A stretch of DNA of 64,000 bases. Source: Cylindrodendrum hubeiense (Eukaryota > Ascomycota > Sordariomycetes > Hypocreales > Nectriaceae). Shown in pieces: positions 45,751 to 57,000 of this stretch. Both the position numbers and the translations under genes were made by a program. How positions within the stretch are numbered: position 1 is the first letter of the stretch; each line of letters begins with the position of its first letter. The notes beneath the pieces were generated by a model, which was given only the letters and a program-made list of their open reading frames with translations, was not told the DNA's origin and ran no database searches. The stretch covers positions 1 to 64,000 of the forward strand of contig JAANBB010000016.1 in NCBI GenBank assembly GCA_014621425.1. The letters are read 5' to 3'.

Positions 45751-46956
45751 TGTGTAGCTGGGTGTGTATATCAGAATGAGTTAGGGAGTGCCGAGGATGA
45801 CGACAAAATTGGAAGTGAGTGGCGGCATTTCAGAGAACACGAGAGGGTAGGTAGTAGCTTGTGGTTTAGCGACAGAAACATGCTATTTATGCCGTGGCTG
45901 CCAGTTTATGGGGGCCAAAGCCTGGTACAGCTTCAGCTTTTGATTTGAGTAAGGCTGCACATCGGAGTACAAGTACTACTACATTAGATGCCGGTTTCCC
46001 GGGAACAGAGTACAACCAAGGGGGCTGAATGGGCTTGCAATCGCTATCCAATGCAACGGAATGGATACTGCGCCTGAAGTCCCAATGTAGAGGTCGCGAG
46101 ACCACCCGCGTACCCGAATGTACTATGCCACTTAGCTCAATCCCTACTGGGCTTGGATTGGCATATTTGTACTCAGGTAAGGCTGTTGCATGCACTCTCA
46201 CGAGATCTAATACCCATAAATTCCCTCATATAGCTCAGCGACGACTGGCCAGCGACGACTGGCCAGTTTATATTCGCCCTCTTGCACATGTTGAAGAAAA
46301 CGACAGCGACACCCATTTTTTCCTGCTTTTTCTTTGCGCGTGCATCTAAGCTTACTCAGAAGCCAATCTTTTTCATCATCTCGCAAGAAATACGTCACAA
46401 TACCTTCCTAGGTCATGGCTGTGATAAGCAGTAGATCTCTGCCTGATGCCACTGTGTGCTAATCTAGCATTTGTAGCACTCTCTGCCCTGATAGCACTGC
46501 GCAGTTTGTAGCTTGTGGATAAAAATAGCACTTCTCATAGTTGACTGGTCTGCCTCGGCTGGGACCGTGTGGCTTTTGCGCACTTTGTTAATTTGATGAA
46601 TTAAAGTTGGAGGGTCGGATAACTTACCTGATCTGCAGCGGCTGAGGCAGTGTAGCTTTTATACGCTGTCGGATCTGGGTATTGGCAGGGCCTATCAGCT
46701 CCAAACGACGGGTGGGTGGTGAGGCCGTTTTGGGATTTGTCAGCGCTGTCACGTAGATGCAGTGTACGGGTGATTAAGTGAAAATTCCTCTGGGAAGTAT
46801 AAATGCGCCGCATTAGTGGATTAACCGTCTCTTTGCGACAAACGGTTGACCGCATCATGATTTCTTATTAGCCATTTCTTGGAAACTGCCCCCAATGAAT
46901 GACCGTTAGATTCACTCAGGAGAAATATGCAGTTTGCTCGCTCAATCATCACCAAA
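45751..46956. other. Long intergenic region before tRNA-Glu
   Basis: About 1.2 kb with only short, unrecognisable ORFs. It contains a perfect 14-bp tandem duplication at 46237-46264 (unit agcgacgactggcc). No RNA gene or element recognised. Confidence 0.5.
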
Positions 46957-47050
46957 TCCGGTATGGTGTAATGGCTAACATTTCGCGCTCTCATAACCTG
47001 AGAGATTCATCTGATCCGCGGAGCTCAGGGTTCGATTCCCTGTACCGGAG
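46957..47050 (+). tRNA. tRNA-Glu (anticodon CUC) with 22-nt intron
   Basis: The acceptor stem is TCCGGTA (46957-46963) with TACCGGA (47043-47049) and discriminator G. The D arm has GTGTAATGGCTAACA and the T arm is CAGGG-TTCGATT-CCCTG. The anticodon stem TCGCG/CGCGG encloses CTCTCA...C; the intron at 46994-47015 sits at the canonical 37/38 position. Its TGAGAG pairs with CUCUCA of the anticodon loop, as expected for a eukaryotic pre-tRNA bulge-helix-bulge. Mature length is 72 nt. Confidence 0.9.
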
Positions 47051-47315
47051 TTAGCTACCAATTACCTCAAACATCAGCCTTGTGTTGATGTGCAATTTTT
47101 GCCCATGTCCTCTTTTTGCATACCGCCTTAGCTCCTCCCTCCTCCTCTCTTTGCTTAAGTCGCGGTTGCGTACTTTTTATATCTAACCAGGAGACAGGCA
47201 GACGGTGGAAGGTGATGCAAACAAGCTAACGGGAAAAAATACTAATAAACTGGAGACTGCCACCACTAATCCAGGGGCTGTCCATCCTAATGCTACGCTA
47301 CTTCGTACAATAGAC

Positions 47316-48952
47316 TCATAGTTTTGAATGCTTGACCCAGTAAGCCTGGGGGTTGCACCAGCCCTGCAGACCAACATCACCCCAGTCCATACCAATACCG
47401 CTGTGCTTGTGGCCGCCAAAAGGCACATGGGGGGCAACCTCAAAGTGCGTGTTGACCCAGATGCTTCCAGCCTCGAGCTGCTCGGCTATTTGCCTGCCGT
47501 GGGCGACGTCAGTGGCCCAGACCGAGGCACCGAGACCCATCTTGGACGCGTTGGCGCGGTTGATGACATCGTCGTCGTCGGACCACTTCAGGACGGGCAC
47601 AATGGGGCCGAAGGGCTCCTCAACCACGATGCGCGACTCCTCAGGCGGGTTGTCGATGATGGTCGGCGTCACAAAGTATCCCTTGCCCTCCCTCTTCTCC
47701 AGCGCGCCACCAAGAGCCGTCTTCCAGCCCTGCTTGTCAATCTGCGCGTAGAGGTCCTGTAGCTTGTCGAACTGCATGCTGTTCTGGATGGGTCCGAAGA
47801 AGGCTTCGGCGTCGGTGTAGTCGCCAGTCTTGAATTGCTTGACGACGGCCACCAGGGCATCGAGGAACTGGTCGTAGATTTTCTCGTGCACGTAGATGCG
47901 CTTGATGTTCATGCAGATTTGGCCCGAGTGGACGAAGGCGAGGAAGGCAATCTATGTGAATAAGTGTCAGCGTTTTGAACCCCATATTGTCACTAGACGG
48001 GATATTAAGGCGGACGGCGTACCTTTGCAGCAACGTTGGGAATATCGACGTCGTCGCAAACGATCGCAGCATCATTGCCACCAAGCTCGAGGGTAACGCG
48101 CTTCAGAGTAGTAGCGCAAGCTGCCATGACACGCTTGCCGGTCTCGGTGGAGCCAGTGAAGCTGACCTTGGCGACATCAGGATGCGCCGTCAGCATCGGG
48201 CCGAGGTTGTCCTCTCCACTGAGGGCCTGGAACACGCCCGGGGGCAGGACCTTGGCGCCAACCTCGGCGAGCTTCAGAGCCGAGTAGGGAGAATAAGGCG
48301 ATGGCTTCCAGATGAAAGTGTTTCCCGCGAGAAGGGCGGGGAACAGCTTGCCAACGCCCAAAGCCATGGGGAAGTTCCACGGGACGATGCCAACGCCAAC
48401 GCCAAGCGGGACGTAGCGGACAATGGCCGTGCGCTGCGCGGGGTTAGCGGTCTAGTCGGCAATAATGATGTAATGGCTTGGATGGTGCTCACATCGTCGC
48501 TATCCTCGGGCTTCTCCTCCTTCAGTCGCAGCTTGGCCGTCTCGCGGGCGAGGTTCATGACGAGGCCCATCTCGAAGCCTCCGCCCTGCGGTGGCTTTCC
48601 TGCCTCCTTGCCGAGCAGGTCGATGAACTCCTGCGTGTTGGCCTCAATGGCATCGGCGAACTTGACGAGGTACTCGGCACGCTCATCCTGTGATAGCTTG
48701 CGCCAGGCGGGAAAGGCGGCCTTTGAGATGCTCACGGCGTGGTCGACATCTTCTTGGGTTGTGACGGGGCTCTCCCAGAGAGGCTCCTCGGTGCTGGGGC
48801 AGATGGTGCGGCGTGTCTCGGTCGTCTTCACCAACTCATTGTTGACGACGTTCTGGAAGGTCTGTAGTAGGAGGCATGAGCACAAGGTTTCCGCAACGAA
48901 GTTTATCCAAACTTACCGTGAAGGCAATCTTGTAATCCGGTGCTGAGGTCAT
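47316..48952 (-). CDS. NAD(P)-dependent aldehyde dehydrogenase
   Basis: Four exons: 48952-48917, 48861-48493, 48433-48023 and 47951-47316; 483 residues, all introns phase 0. The ALDH fold is complete: 'GVGIVPWNFPMAL' with the catalytic Asn, 'IWKPSPYSP' with the cofactor Lys, 'VSFTGSTETGKRV', 'VTLELGGNDAAIV' with the general-base Glu, the nucleophilic Cys in 'SGQICMNIKR', 'EEPFGPIVPVL', and C-terminal 'VPFGGHKHSGIG'. It oxidises an aldehyde to the acid, probably cytosolic because no targeting peptide is seen. The substrate is not determinable; the motif set resembles fungal ALDHs used in catabolism and in some metabolite clusters. Confidence 0.92.
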
Positions 48953-50577
48953 AGTGGCGACGGTGTGGTCTGACTGGGTATTACTGAGTAGATGGGGGTG
49001 ATAATTAGTGGAAAGAAACTGGGGCCAAGAGGAGTAAAAGAAGCAAAGAGGCATACCCAGTGGTAATACCACCGCTTGCTTGGCTTTGAAAGAGGCCTAG
49101 TACGCGAAGTCGTAGTCAGGGGCTTAAAACCGTTGCACGTTGCGTCTGTTGGTTGACGGCCAACGGCCGTGGAGACGACGAGGCCAATAGGAACGACGAA
49201 TTGGCTTTCGAGCTGCGTAACGTGCATTCGTGTCGGCCGAGCGGGGCTACCGGCCAACGCTTCTGCATGCAATGCAACAATGCATGGAAGATGAAGTACG
49301 CCCGGCTTCCGCAACCCCACGGCTTCACCACCGCGGTAGCAGTGCCACTGCCGGAAAGAATCAAGGTTGGTTTCAAGTCCAGCGGTACGGCGGAGACAGA
49401 CGAGAGCCCCTGCAGCTGGCAGCCCTGGCGAAACCACAAAACCGGTGACGCGGGACGGAATAGGTGCATAGTGGCCGATCGCGCCCCCTCGACGCATGAT
49501 GATGGATGTGGCGATGGGGCTGCATCGGAAGATGCCGCCCCGGGCCTTGTGCCGCAGGTTGTTGGTTTATTTTTCGCATTCGACTCGGACTTTAGCATCG
49601 GCGCTTTGTCGTCGTCGTCACTAGGGCCAGGGAGAGCACGGCTCCACAGAGCACAAACCACAGAAGCCAGGGATTATATCCAGGGGCAATGGGATATTAC
49701 GGCACACTGGCCCATCCCCAGTGCTACCCTCAGCGCTGTTCCGGGTGTTTCCTAGTGCTCGTGGCCCACCCGGGCGGAAGAAAACCGCCCAAAGGGGGAT
49801 CGCAGGTTTGGTCTTAATCCGGCGAGACGCCCGGAATGGAAGAAGCAAGCATGCCTGGTAATGCGGGTCCGCGTGCTGTTTCGTCAGGTGAAATGCCTGC
49901 AAACCCTACTGCCGCGAGCAAGGTGGCCCTAGTCAGAATGATATATCGTAAGCAGGCCGTTGGCCGTTGCATGCCGTATAGATTTATGCATCCGCATGCC
50001 TGGTGATGGAGTCAATTGTGGGACGACAATTTCTCGCCACCTGCTTCGAGTTCTGGTGAATGGCACAGGCGGCACAACTTTGCTTTTCTTGTCCAATGTC
50101 GTACGGTTTGGCCCTCACATGCCATGCAGCTTCCGTTTATGAAATCCTATTCGACCATGGTTGTACTGTGTTCGCGGATCCGCTGAATGTCGATCCTGAT
50201 AAATGTAGTGTGCTCCCCCTTCTTGCTACGACGCTCCGTGATGCCGTTCGGTCGTTCGAGAAACTGGTACATGCATGTCTCCTGGCAGGGTGCGACGAAC
50301 CCCCCTAACCATATTCAGATACCGATCATCCTAATAATCAGACCTCGGACGTCTCCTAGATTCTAGATTCCCTTGTTTTAACCCCATGTTAATCGGCACT
50401 GCCACGGCCATTTGGTACTTAATCAAGCGTCAGCGTCGCAACTCGCAAGTGGCTATGGAGAGGTTGCCCACTTTTCGACTGCCGATCACCTTGACGAATT
50501 GAATCAAAAACAATCACTATCCTTATGCAGTTGGTTCCTGAACAATCCTTCGGTTCAAGGTCCCGCTTGCCAAGAAA
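48953..50577. other. Long GC-rich intergenic region
   Basis: About 1.6 kb. At 49116-49755 both strands stay open for about 180-200 codons, but the translations are low-complexity and resemble no family, so this looks like GC-rich promoter/UTR sequence. No RNA gene found. Confidence 0.5.
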
Positions 50578-51927
50578 ATGGCTTCTTCAGCTTTAATCGA
50601 AACGTGGAGCCTATATGCCGTCGGGTCGGTCATCATCCTCTCGAGGATGTTTGTTCGCTGGCGCATGATTGGCTTCAGGGGGTTTAAGCCAGACGACTAC
50701 ATCATCGTGTTATCATGGGTGAGAAGCTTGCTGGCCTACGCCTCTATGGTGCCGCAAACTAACTTGCTTTTCTCCAGGCGACCTACACTGTCATGACAGT
50801 AGCCGCACACATTGTCGGTGGACTGGGTGACCTGCACGCGTTGACGCTCGAGCAACGGAAGAATCTCACCGACGAGGAAGCGGCATCGTACATCTACGGA
50901 ACACAATGGTTTTGCGCCGGCGTGGCGACGTACGTCCTCTTCATCTGGACGCTCAAGTTCAACATGCTCTTCCTATATCAGCGCGTCGTGCGAGGTCTCT
51001 GGGTTGAGAAGTTCATCAAGCCAGTCATGGTGATGCTTGGCGTAACCTTGGTTGCCATTTTCCTGATCCTTTTCTGTGCATGCCGCCCTTACAGTCGCAT
51101 GTGGGTCGTGTATCCTGATCAAGGATGTAAGTCTTGAATCCTGAGTGCAGTTAATGACCACGACGGAATGCGCCTAACCTGTAATAGCAATTTGCAAACC
51201 CCAATCCGTTCTCAACATGATACCGGCTCTCGTCATGAACATTATTACCGATGTTTGCATCATGGCCATCCCAGCACCAGTCGTTCTGCCACTCCAAACG
51301 ACTATTTGGAAACGAGTGGGCCTTCTCGTCCTCTTCGGAGCAGGACTCTTTATCATGATTGCTGCCATTCTGCGTGTGACCATGGTTCTTGTTGTAAGTG
51401 ATTATAATACAATTTGCTTAATCCCTTGTCTTCTCATTATAGAACTAACTGAAACCAAATAGGAGAAAAATGGTGCCACAGCAGCCATTTGGTCATGCCG
51501 CGAAGATTTTGTCGCCATCGTCGTCGGCCAAGCCATTCTCATCCGGCCCATGTTTTCATCCAACTTCTGGTCAGGAAACTACGGCAGTCACAACAAAGGA
51601 TACAAATCATCTGGACCATCCAAGAACAGCGCCAACCTAGGTGCATCCTTCGAGATGGGCGCAAAGCGAAGTAAAAAGGACCCATTCAGCGTCACGGCTG
51701 CGCTGGCCTCTGTAAATGGGGACGGCGACTCAACGGAGGATATTATCAACCACTCTTCAGGCAGGAATTTCCACACAGTAAGCGCTGTAACGGAGCACTC
51801 TCCAACTTCGCCACGAGACTTGGAGAGGGGCACTTCGAAAAATAGCGGCAAGATGGTAATCCATGTCAACAAACAGATATACGTTGAGAGTGCCGAGAGA
51901 AGAGATAGAAACTATGAGCGCATATGA
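50578..51927 (+). CDS. PTH11-type / fungal rhodopsin-domain 7TM protein
   Basis: Four exons: 50578-50718, 50778-51126, 51188-51393 and 51463-51927; 386 residues. It has the typical 'fungal rhodopsin domain' order: 'AVGSVIILSRMFVRWRM', 'FKPDDYIIVLSWATYTVMTVAAHIVGGLG', 'YVLFIWTLKFNMLFLYQRVVRG', 'ILFCACRPYSRMW', 'CKPQSVLNMIPALVMNIITDVCIMAIPAPVV', 'RVGLLVLFGAGLFIMIAAILRV', then 'AAIWSCREDFVAIVVGQAILIRPMF', followed by a Ser-rich cytosolic tail. The exon splices restore the conserved W/Y and Cys-Lys-Pro segments. There is no N-terminal CFEM domain. Members act as plasma-membrane receptor-like proteins (Pth11 in rice blast); ligand unknown. Confidence 0.85.
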
Positions 51928-52244
51928 CAATTTAGAAGTTAATAATAAATACCAAGCCAATCGATAACGGGGCTCCATTCTTATCTCCGGAGCGCTATTA
52001 CCGACGCTTCGTGTTGGGCGCGCCCTTCAGAGACATGCCGTATTCCATTCGGAGTTTCCTGCCATATTTAGTTTGCCCCCCAAAAAATCACATGTTATCT
52101 TGCAAACCTTTCTATACAGAAGTCTGTGCAGATCATATTTATTGTCATCCTCCCAGATCAAGTGCGTACCAATAATTTCCCAGTCCCAACTCTTCACGAT
52201 AACCTCTTATCATCAGCGGAATATCCTATGCACCAAACTGAGCC
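51928..52244. other. Intergenic between PTH11-type gene and threonine aldolase
   Basis: 317 bp, AT-rich, presumably the 3' UTR plus the promoter of the aldolase. Nothing else seen. Confidence 0.5.
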
Positions 52245-53288
52245 ATGAATTTTGGATCCGATAATTACGCCGGCGCGCATTCTGCCATTACTGCTAGTCT
52301 CGCCAAACACGCGACGGGATATGCCACGCCTTACAGCACATCGGACCTTGATCTGGCAGTGCAGCGCCGCTTCAGCACCATCTTTGAGCGCGATGTTGCC
52401 GTTTTCTACGTTGCAACTGGCACTGCCTCAAATTCCCTGGCGCTTGCCTCATTCGCAAAGCCTGGTGGAATTGTCCTCGCGCATCATGAGGCCCATATTG
52501 TCGTTGATGAGTGCGGTGCACCTGAGTATCTGTCGAACCAAATACGGATCGTACCGGTAAAAGGCTCGCATGGCAAGATGGACTCGGCCCACTTGTGCAA
52601 GCAGGCGAAGCGGATTACAGGTCTCGATGTGCATGGGGGTCGCCTGAATGCAATTTCGGTAACGCAGCCGACAGAAAACGGAACTGTTTACTCGCTAGAG
52701 GAACTTGAAACAATCGCAAAGATTGCGATCGATCATAAAGTCCCCCTTCATATGGATGGAGCGCGATTTGCCAATGGGCTCGTTTCCCTCGGCTGCAGTC
52801 CCGCCGAGATGACTTGGAAGAGAGGTGTCGACATTCTCTCCTTTGGCGGTACGAAGAACGGATGTTGGTGCGCTGAAGCTGTCGTCATTTTCGACATTGA
52901 GAAAGCCCGCGAATTCGGTTTCATCCAAAAGCGTGCGGCACAACTCTTTTCCAAGTCGCGCTTCGTCTCTGCGCAGTTCGAAGCATACTTGGAGAACGAC
53001 CTATGGATCGATCTAGCACGGCACTCTAATAAAATGGCGGCTGATCTGGCGGATACATTCAGTCACTCACTCTCATCACGCCTCATAAGGACCCCTCAGG
53101 CCAACGAAGTGTTCGTGATATTAGAGAAAAACACAATCGCTCTGCTTGAGTCTAACAGTGTGGTTTTCTCCATCTGGCCAGCATCAGACGAGCTTGAGAT
53201 TCGTGACGACGAGCAACTTTGCCGTTTTGTGACGAGCTTTGAAACAACAGAAGATGACATCAATCGATTCAGGAGTCTGATTATTTAG
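52245..53288 (+). CDS. L-threonine aldolase-like PLP enzyme, bacterial type
   Basis: Intronless, 347 residues. It belongs to the beta-eliminating lyase/threonine aldolase fold of PLP enzymes: N-terminal 'MNFGSDNYAGAHSAI', 'VFYVATGTASNSLALAS', the cofactor-stacking His in 'LAHHEAHIVVDECGAPE', 'ISVTQPTENGTVYS', 'LHMDGARFANGLV' with the PLP-contacting Asp/Arg, and the Schiff-base Lys204 in 'SFGGTKNG'. It should cleave threonine or allo-threonine (and related beta-hydroxy amino acids) to glycine plus aldehyde. The wording of these motifs follows the proteobacterial low-specificity aldolases more than the yeast GLY1 type; with no introns this hints at horizontal acquisition. Confidence 0.88.
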   Translation: MNFGSDNYAGAHSAITASLAKHATGYATPYSTSDLDLAVQRRFSTIFERDVAVFYVATGTASNSLALASFAKPGGIVLAHHEAHIVVDECGAPEYLSNQIRIVPVKGSHGKMDSAHLCKQAKRITGLDVHGGRLNAISVTQPTENGTVYSLEELETIAKIAIDHKVPLHMDGARFANGLVSLGCSPAEMTWKRGVDILSFGGTKNGCWCAEAVVIFDIEKAREFGFIQKRAAQLFSKSRFVSAQFEAYLENDLWIDLARHSNKMAADLADTFSHSLSSRLIRTPQANEVFVILEKNTIALLESNSVVFSIWPASDELEIRDDEQLCRFVTSFETTEDDINRFRSLII

Positions 53289-54014
53289 CTGCTGTGGACG
53301 CTAAGTGTAGAATTAGAGGTCAAGGGGATAGAGTAGATGATTGATTAATTCCAAAACTTTAGTCGTACAAACATTCCCGCGGAGGACATTCTCTCCCCCA
53401 GACGATTCTCCATCTTCTCTCTCATGAACTTCTGTATTTGATCCATTATCGGTTTGAAGGATGTTGTCAACATATCGGCCTCGATCCTGTGGGTGCGATA
53501 GGTGATGTTGTATAATTACCCTAGCAAGCGCATCTAGATGCCTACAGAATCTCCTATCGGAGTAGACGACGTGCTAAGCTGGTGTCTTCAGCTGAAATAA
53601 TCTAGGTATAGGGTAGCTATAACGGCTGCCGGAGCCAGCTAATGATAGCCCAGAGACCGGGATTCGGACCCGTAGATCCACAGTCCGGACCCGCAGCTCG
53701 ATAAAAAGAATGGATCCTATGGACCATGGGAGGACTTTAGGAAGCGAGCGCGAAATAGGTCACCAAGGTTGTAATCAGAGAACATTCAGAGGAGGTATCC
53801 ACCGAAATCTGCTTCACATCAAAACCCAGATGAAAGTTACATGCTGTATGGTTAGTCTTCTATTACACTATTTCTGATCTGTTCATATGGACTAATCAGG
53901 ATATTTCTGATATTTCACGTTTGCTCATTTTCTCACATTTTGTGGCGAACTTGTCTCCGAGCCAGGAACGTCAGTAACCCATCAGCAAAGGATTAAAGTA
54001 TATTAGTAGACAGT
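53289..54014. other. Intergenic before DUF3638 gene 3' end
   Basis: 726 bp. The direct motif cggacccg occurs twice (53666 and 53686 area). No gene or RNA with supporting structure was found; a T-arm-like hairpin was examined and rejected as a tRNA. Confidence 0.5.
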
Positions 54015-57000
54015 TTATTCTACTTCTGCGAAGTCATCCTCATGAAGTCTTTCACCTTCTAGAATCTTTCCCACATGAGTCTTCTCAATAAGCTCACATT
54101 CCTGTCGTATCTTTGCCATGAGAACTTTCAAGAACCGTACGGGACTTTTAGAAAATCCCGAATTGTTCACAAAGTTACCATTTTCAAACCCTGGTGGAAT
54201 GAATCCATCCGGTCCGAGAGGAACAGATTCCTCAGCAGCCCTCCAGGCTAGCCCGAGCGTGTCGCACATGTTAGTGTAATCATCGAACGAGGACAAGTAG
54301 AGTTGCCCAGCAAAGAGGTTGAGATGCATGACAACATCCCTTGGCACGATGGTCTCATTCCTTCTCTTTGGGATGGAGTATAAGGCTAGGTGGTCAAGAG
54401 ACTGAAATCCGAGATTGACCCTGGGGGCATATTGATGAAGCGTGACGTATTTAGAAACCTCGATGGAATGCAGAAGATTCTGGGCCTCATAAGGACTGAT
54501 GATGATAAGGGCTATGCCTCTTGATTTGTTCTTCAATGCCAAGACCCATTGAACAGGCCGTTGGAAAGAGTCTGAGTAATTATCCGATCCAAAATGGCCT
54601 TTGACGGTAGTAGCAAAATCGTGCGTCGTCCAAATGCTATGCTTGAACTCGTCTAATTCGAAGTGGTTCGCTGCTGAAGTCCTACTAAGAGTTTTGAAAG
54701 ATGGGCTAAATGCCGTGCCCTCGCCTGAGAACAGCCCCCTTGTTACAAGCTGGACTAGGCTTGGGTGTACATCGTGAATTGCTGGTTGCACCGGAGGCGG
54801 TCTCTCAATTTGTCGTTCTTCTTCTGTTTCAGGTGAAAGCTCTCGTTCCTGTTCTTCCTGAAGTGTGGAGCTTCGAAGTTCCGTTAGTCCGAATGCTTGG
54901 CAACGATGATTGAACTTCCTAGCAACATCAACGTCGATGCGGTTGATAAGTGACGAAATAGTTGAGTGAGCTTGCTGTGGGCGGTATCGTACGCTGAGGC
55001 TTTGTGCCTCGTCTTCCATCAACTGTCGAGCACATGCCAGCATGGTTTCGGGGTCACTGGAAGGTCTCAATGCGTCCCATGAGGCCTGTTGTTGGTAGAA
55101 GCGGACGCCTTGATTAAGCCATAACGGAACTGCTCTTCGTAGATCCAAGCAAGTCTCAGTGATGACCCAACAAAGCACGTCAGATGCTGTGATGGGGTCT
55201 GCAGTTGAGCTTTCGCGATTCCGTAGTAGCAGGATCTTCCGTTCGATCTCTCGTGGAATACAAAAGACTACAGTCTGCCCCTTACCAAGTTTCCGCATCC
55301 GCATGCAAGCTGTGAGAAAGATTACTAATAAGCTCATGGCGTAACAAGGGTTGAAGAAATATACATACCCTGAACCAGTCTGTCCTTTGTCAAATTTGCA
55401 CCCAACGTCACAGCGGCTTGGTAGTACGCCGGTAGCCTTAGATCTGTACCTCTAGTATGAGCCTCGTCGAGAAAAACGAGGCACTCATCTAATTGATCAG
55501 CAAATGGAGACACTTGAAGCTCTTCTATTTTTCCAAATCGATCAAGCACAACAAGCTCATCGAGCTCATTGAAGAAAATGGCAGCTTGGGTATGCTCGTC
55601 TCCCTCGTAACAGCTCAGCCACTTTCTTGCAAACTCCAGGTTGTTCAGGTCGATGACTTGGGCACCGACATCTAAGATCACCCGGGTGTTTGAGCTCAGA
55701 TTTGCAACCAGCTGAAGGAGAGACTTGCTGTCAAATGTTGCGCTGTTCATGTCTCGCGTCATCAAAGCAATTCCGTTGTCTGGGCGTAACAAGTACTCAA
55801 GAACGAGCGCGTTGGTATGCTTCTGCTCCTCCGGATCCAGTTGCGTGATTTCCAAAGGAAGAACATATCTAGAATCGTTGGTTCCGCTGAAACCTGTCGT
55901 CGGGTGGACCTTCCTTTTTCCTAAGTCCCAACCCGAGGCTGAGAGCTTGTGAGGAAACTCCTTCGACTCTTTCGCAAACACCATCCGGCATAGATAGTAG
56001 TCAATGGCAGCCTTAGAATATCGAAGACATGGGAAAACCTCTGTTGTGCATTGTGCTCTATCTCGGAGGTTGATCCCTTGAAGGTGTTTGAAGGCTTCGG
56101 GCAAGCTTGGAGCTGTTGCTACCCAAGCCAAGTACTCTTGAGCGCAATTATCTGACCTGATTAGAAGACTGAGTGCAGAAAATAGAGCCTCGTCATCAAG
56201 TCCTCCATAGTAGTAGCTGAGGCAGGTAAGCGTAATCACAACATCTGGATGGCTGAATTCGGATCTAGGTGTTGGATTATCCTTCGCTCGGAAAGGCACG
56301 GCGAGCTTGGTCTTCGTCTCTCTGTTTGGATCCATGCCGTAATTTACTCTCCATCGTTTCTGACTTAGCGCAAACGAAAGTACTCCTCCAGACAAGAGAC
56401 CTCTAAGAAGCAATATGTGGTTGAGGGTCGCTTCGGCCCAAAAGGGACCCGTTTCGACATTTTGAGTCTCCGTGGGAAGCAGTTCCTGCTGAGTGATGTA
56501 TCGGTGAACCGCCTGTCGTACTCTTGGAGGCTGATGGGAAATGGGAAATCCAGTAATACCCTCTTCACAAATGTACTGAGCGACACGACTGAGAATCCAT
56601 TTCTCAGCTTTAGGGCCTAAGAATCGGATCTTTGGAAACCTCGCAGCGTCTCGATCGTCAAATTCCATAGAGTGTGGAAACTTTGTTTTGGCTTGAGATG
56701 ATATGTCTCGAACCAAGCCGAGGACTTCTTGGATGATATTCCATCGGTCAGGACTATGTTCGATCGGCTGTTGTTGTCCAAGAGTATAAACTAGTTCGAA
56801 CTTGACGCTAAAATTCTCGTCACTCTCATCAACCACGTCTCTTGAAGATGTTTCAAAGAATTTTCGAGTTCTCATCATTGATTCAGCTGTGAGAGTTTGA
56901 CTGCTCAGTCTGCATTCTACTTCCATCAGTTGAAAGGATAGGATATGTTCTGGCTGAACCATCAAGACACCACCCTCTTCCATGCATTTGGTAGTAAGTC

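Noticed and set aside
49116..49755. Overlapping long ORFs on both strands (181-200 codons)
   Set aside because: Low-complexity translations, no family resemblance; explained by GC-rich composition.
53640..53700. Possible tRNA on the minus strand (T-arm-like cgggtccgaatcccg)
   Set aside because: No acceptor stem, anticodon arm or D arm can be formed around it; the cggacccg motif is just repeated.
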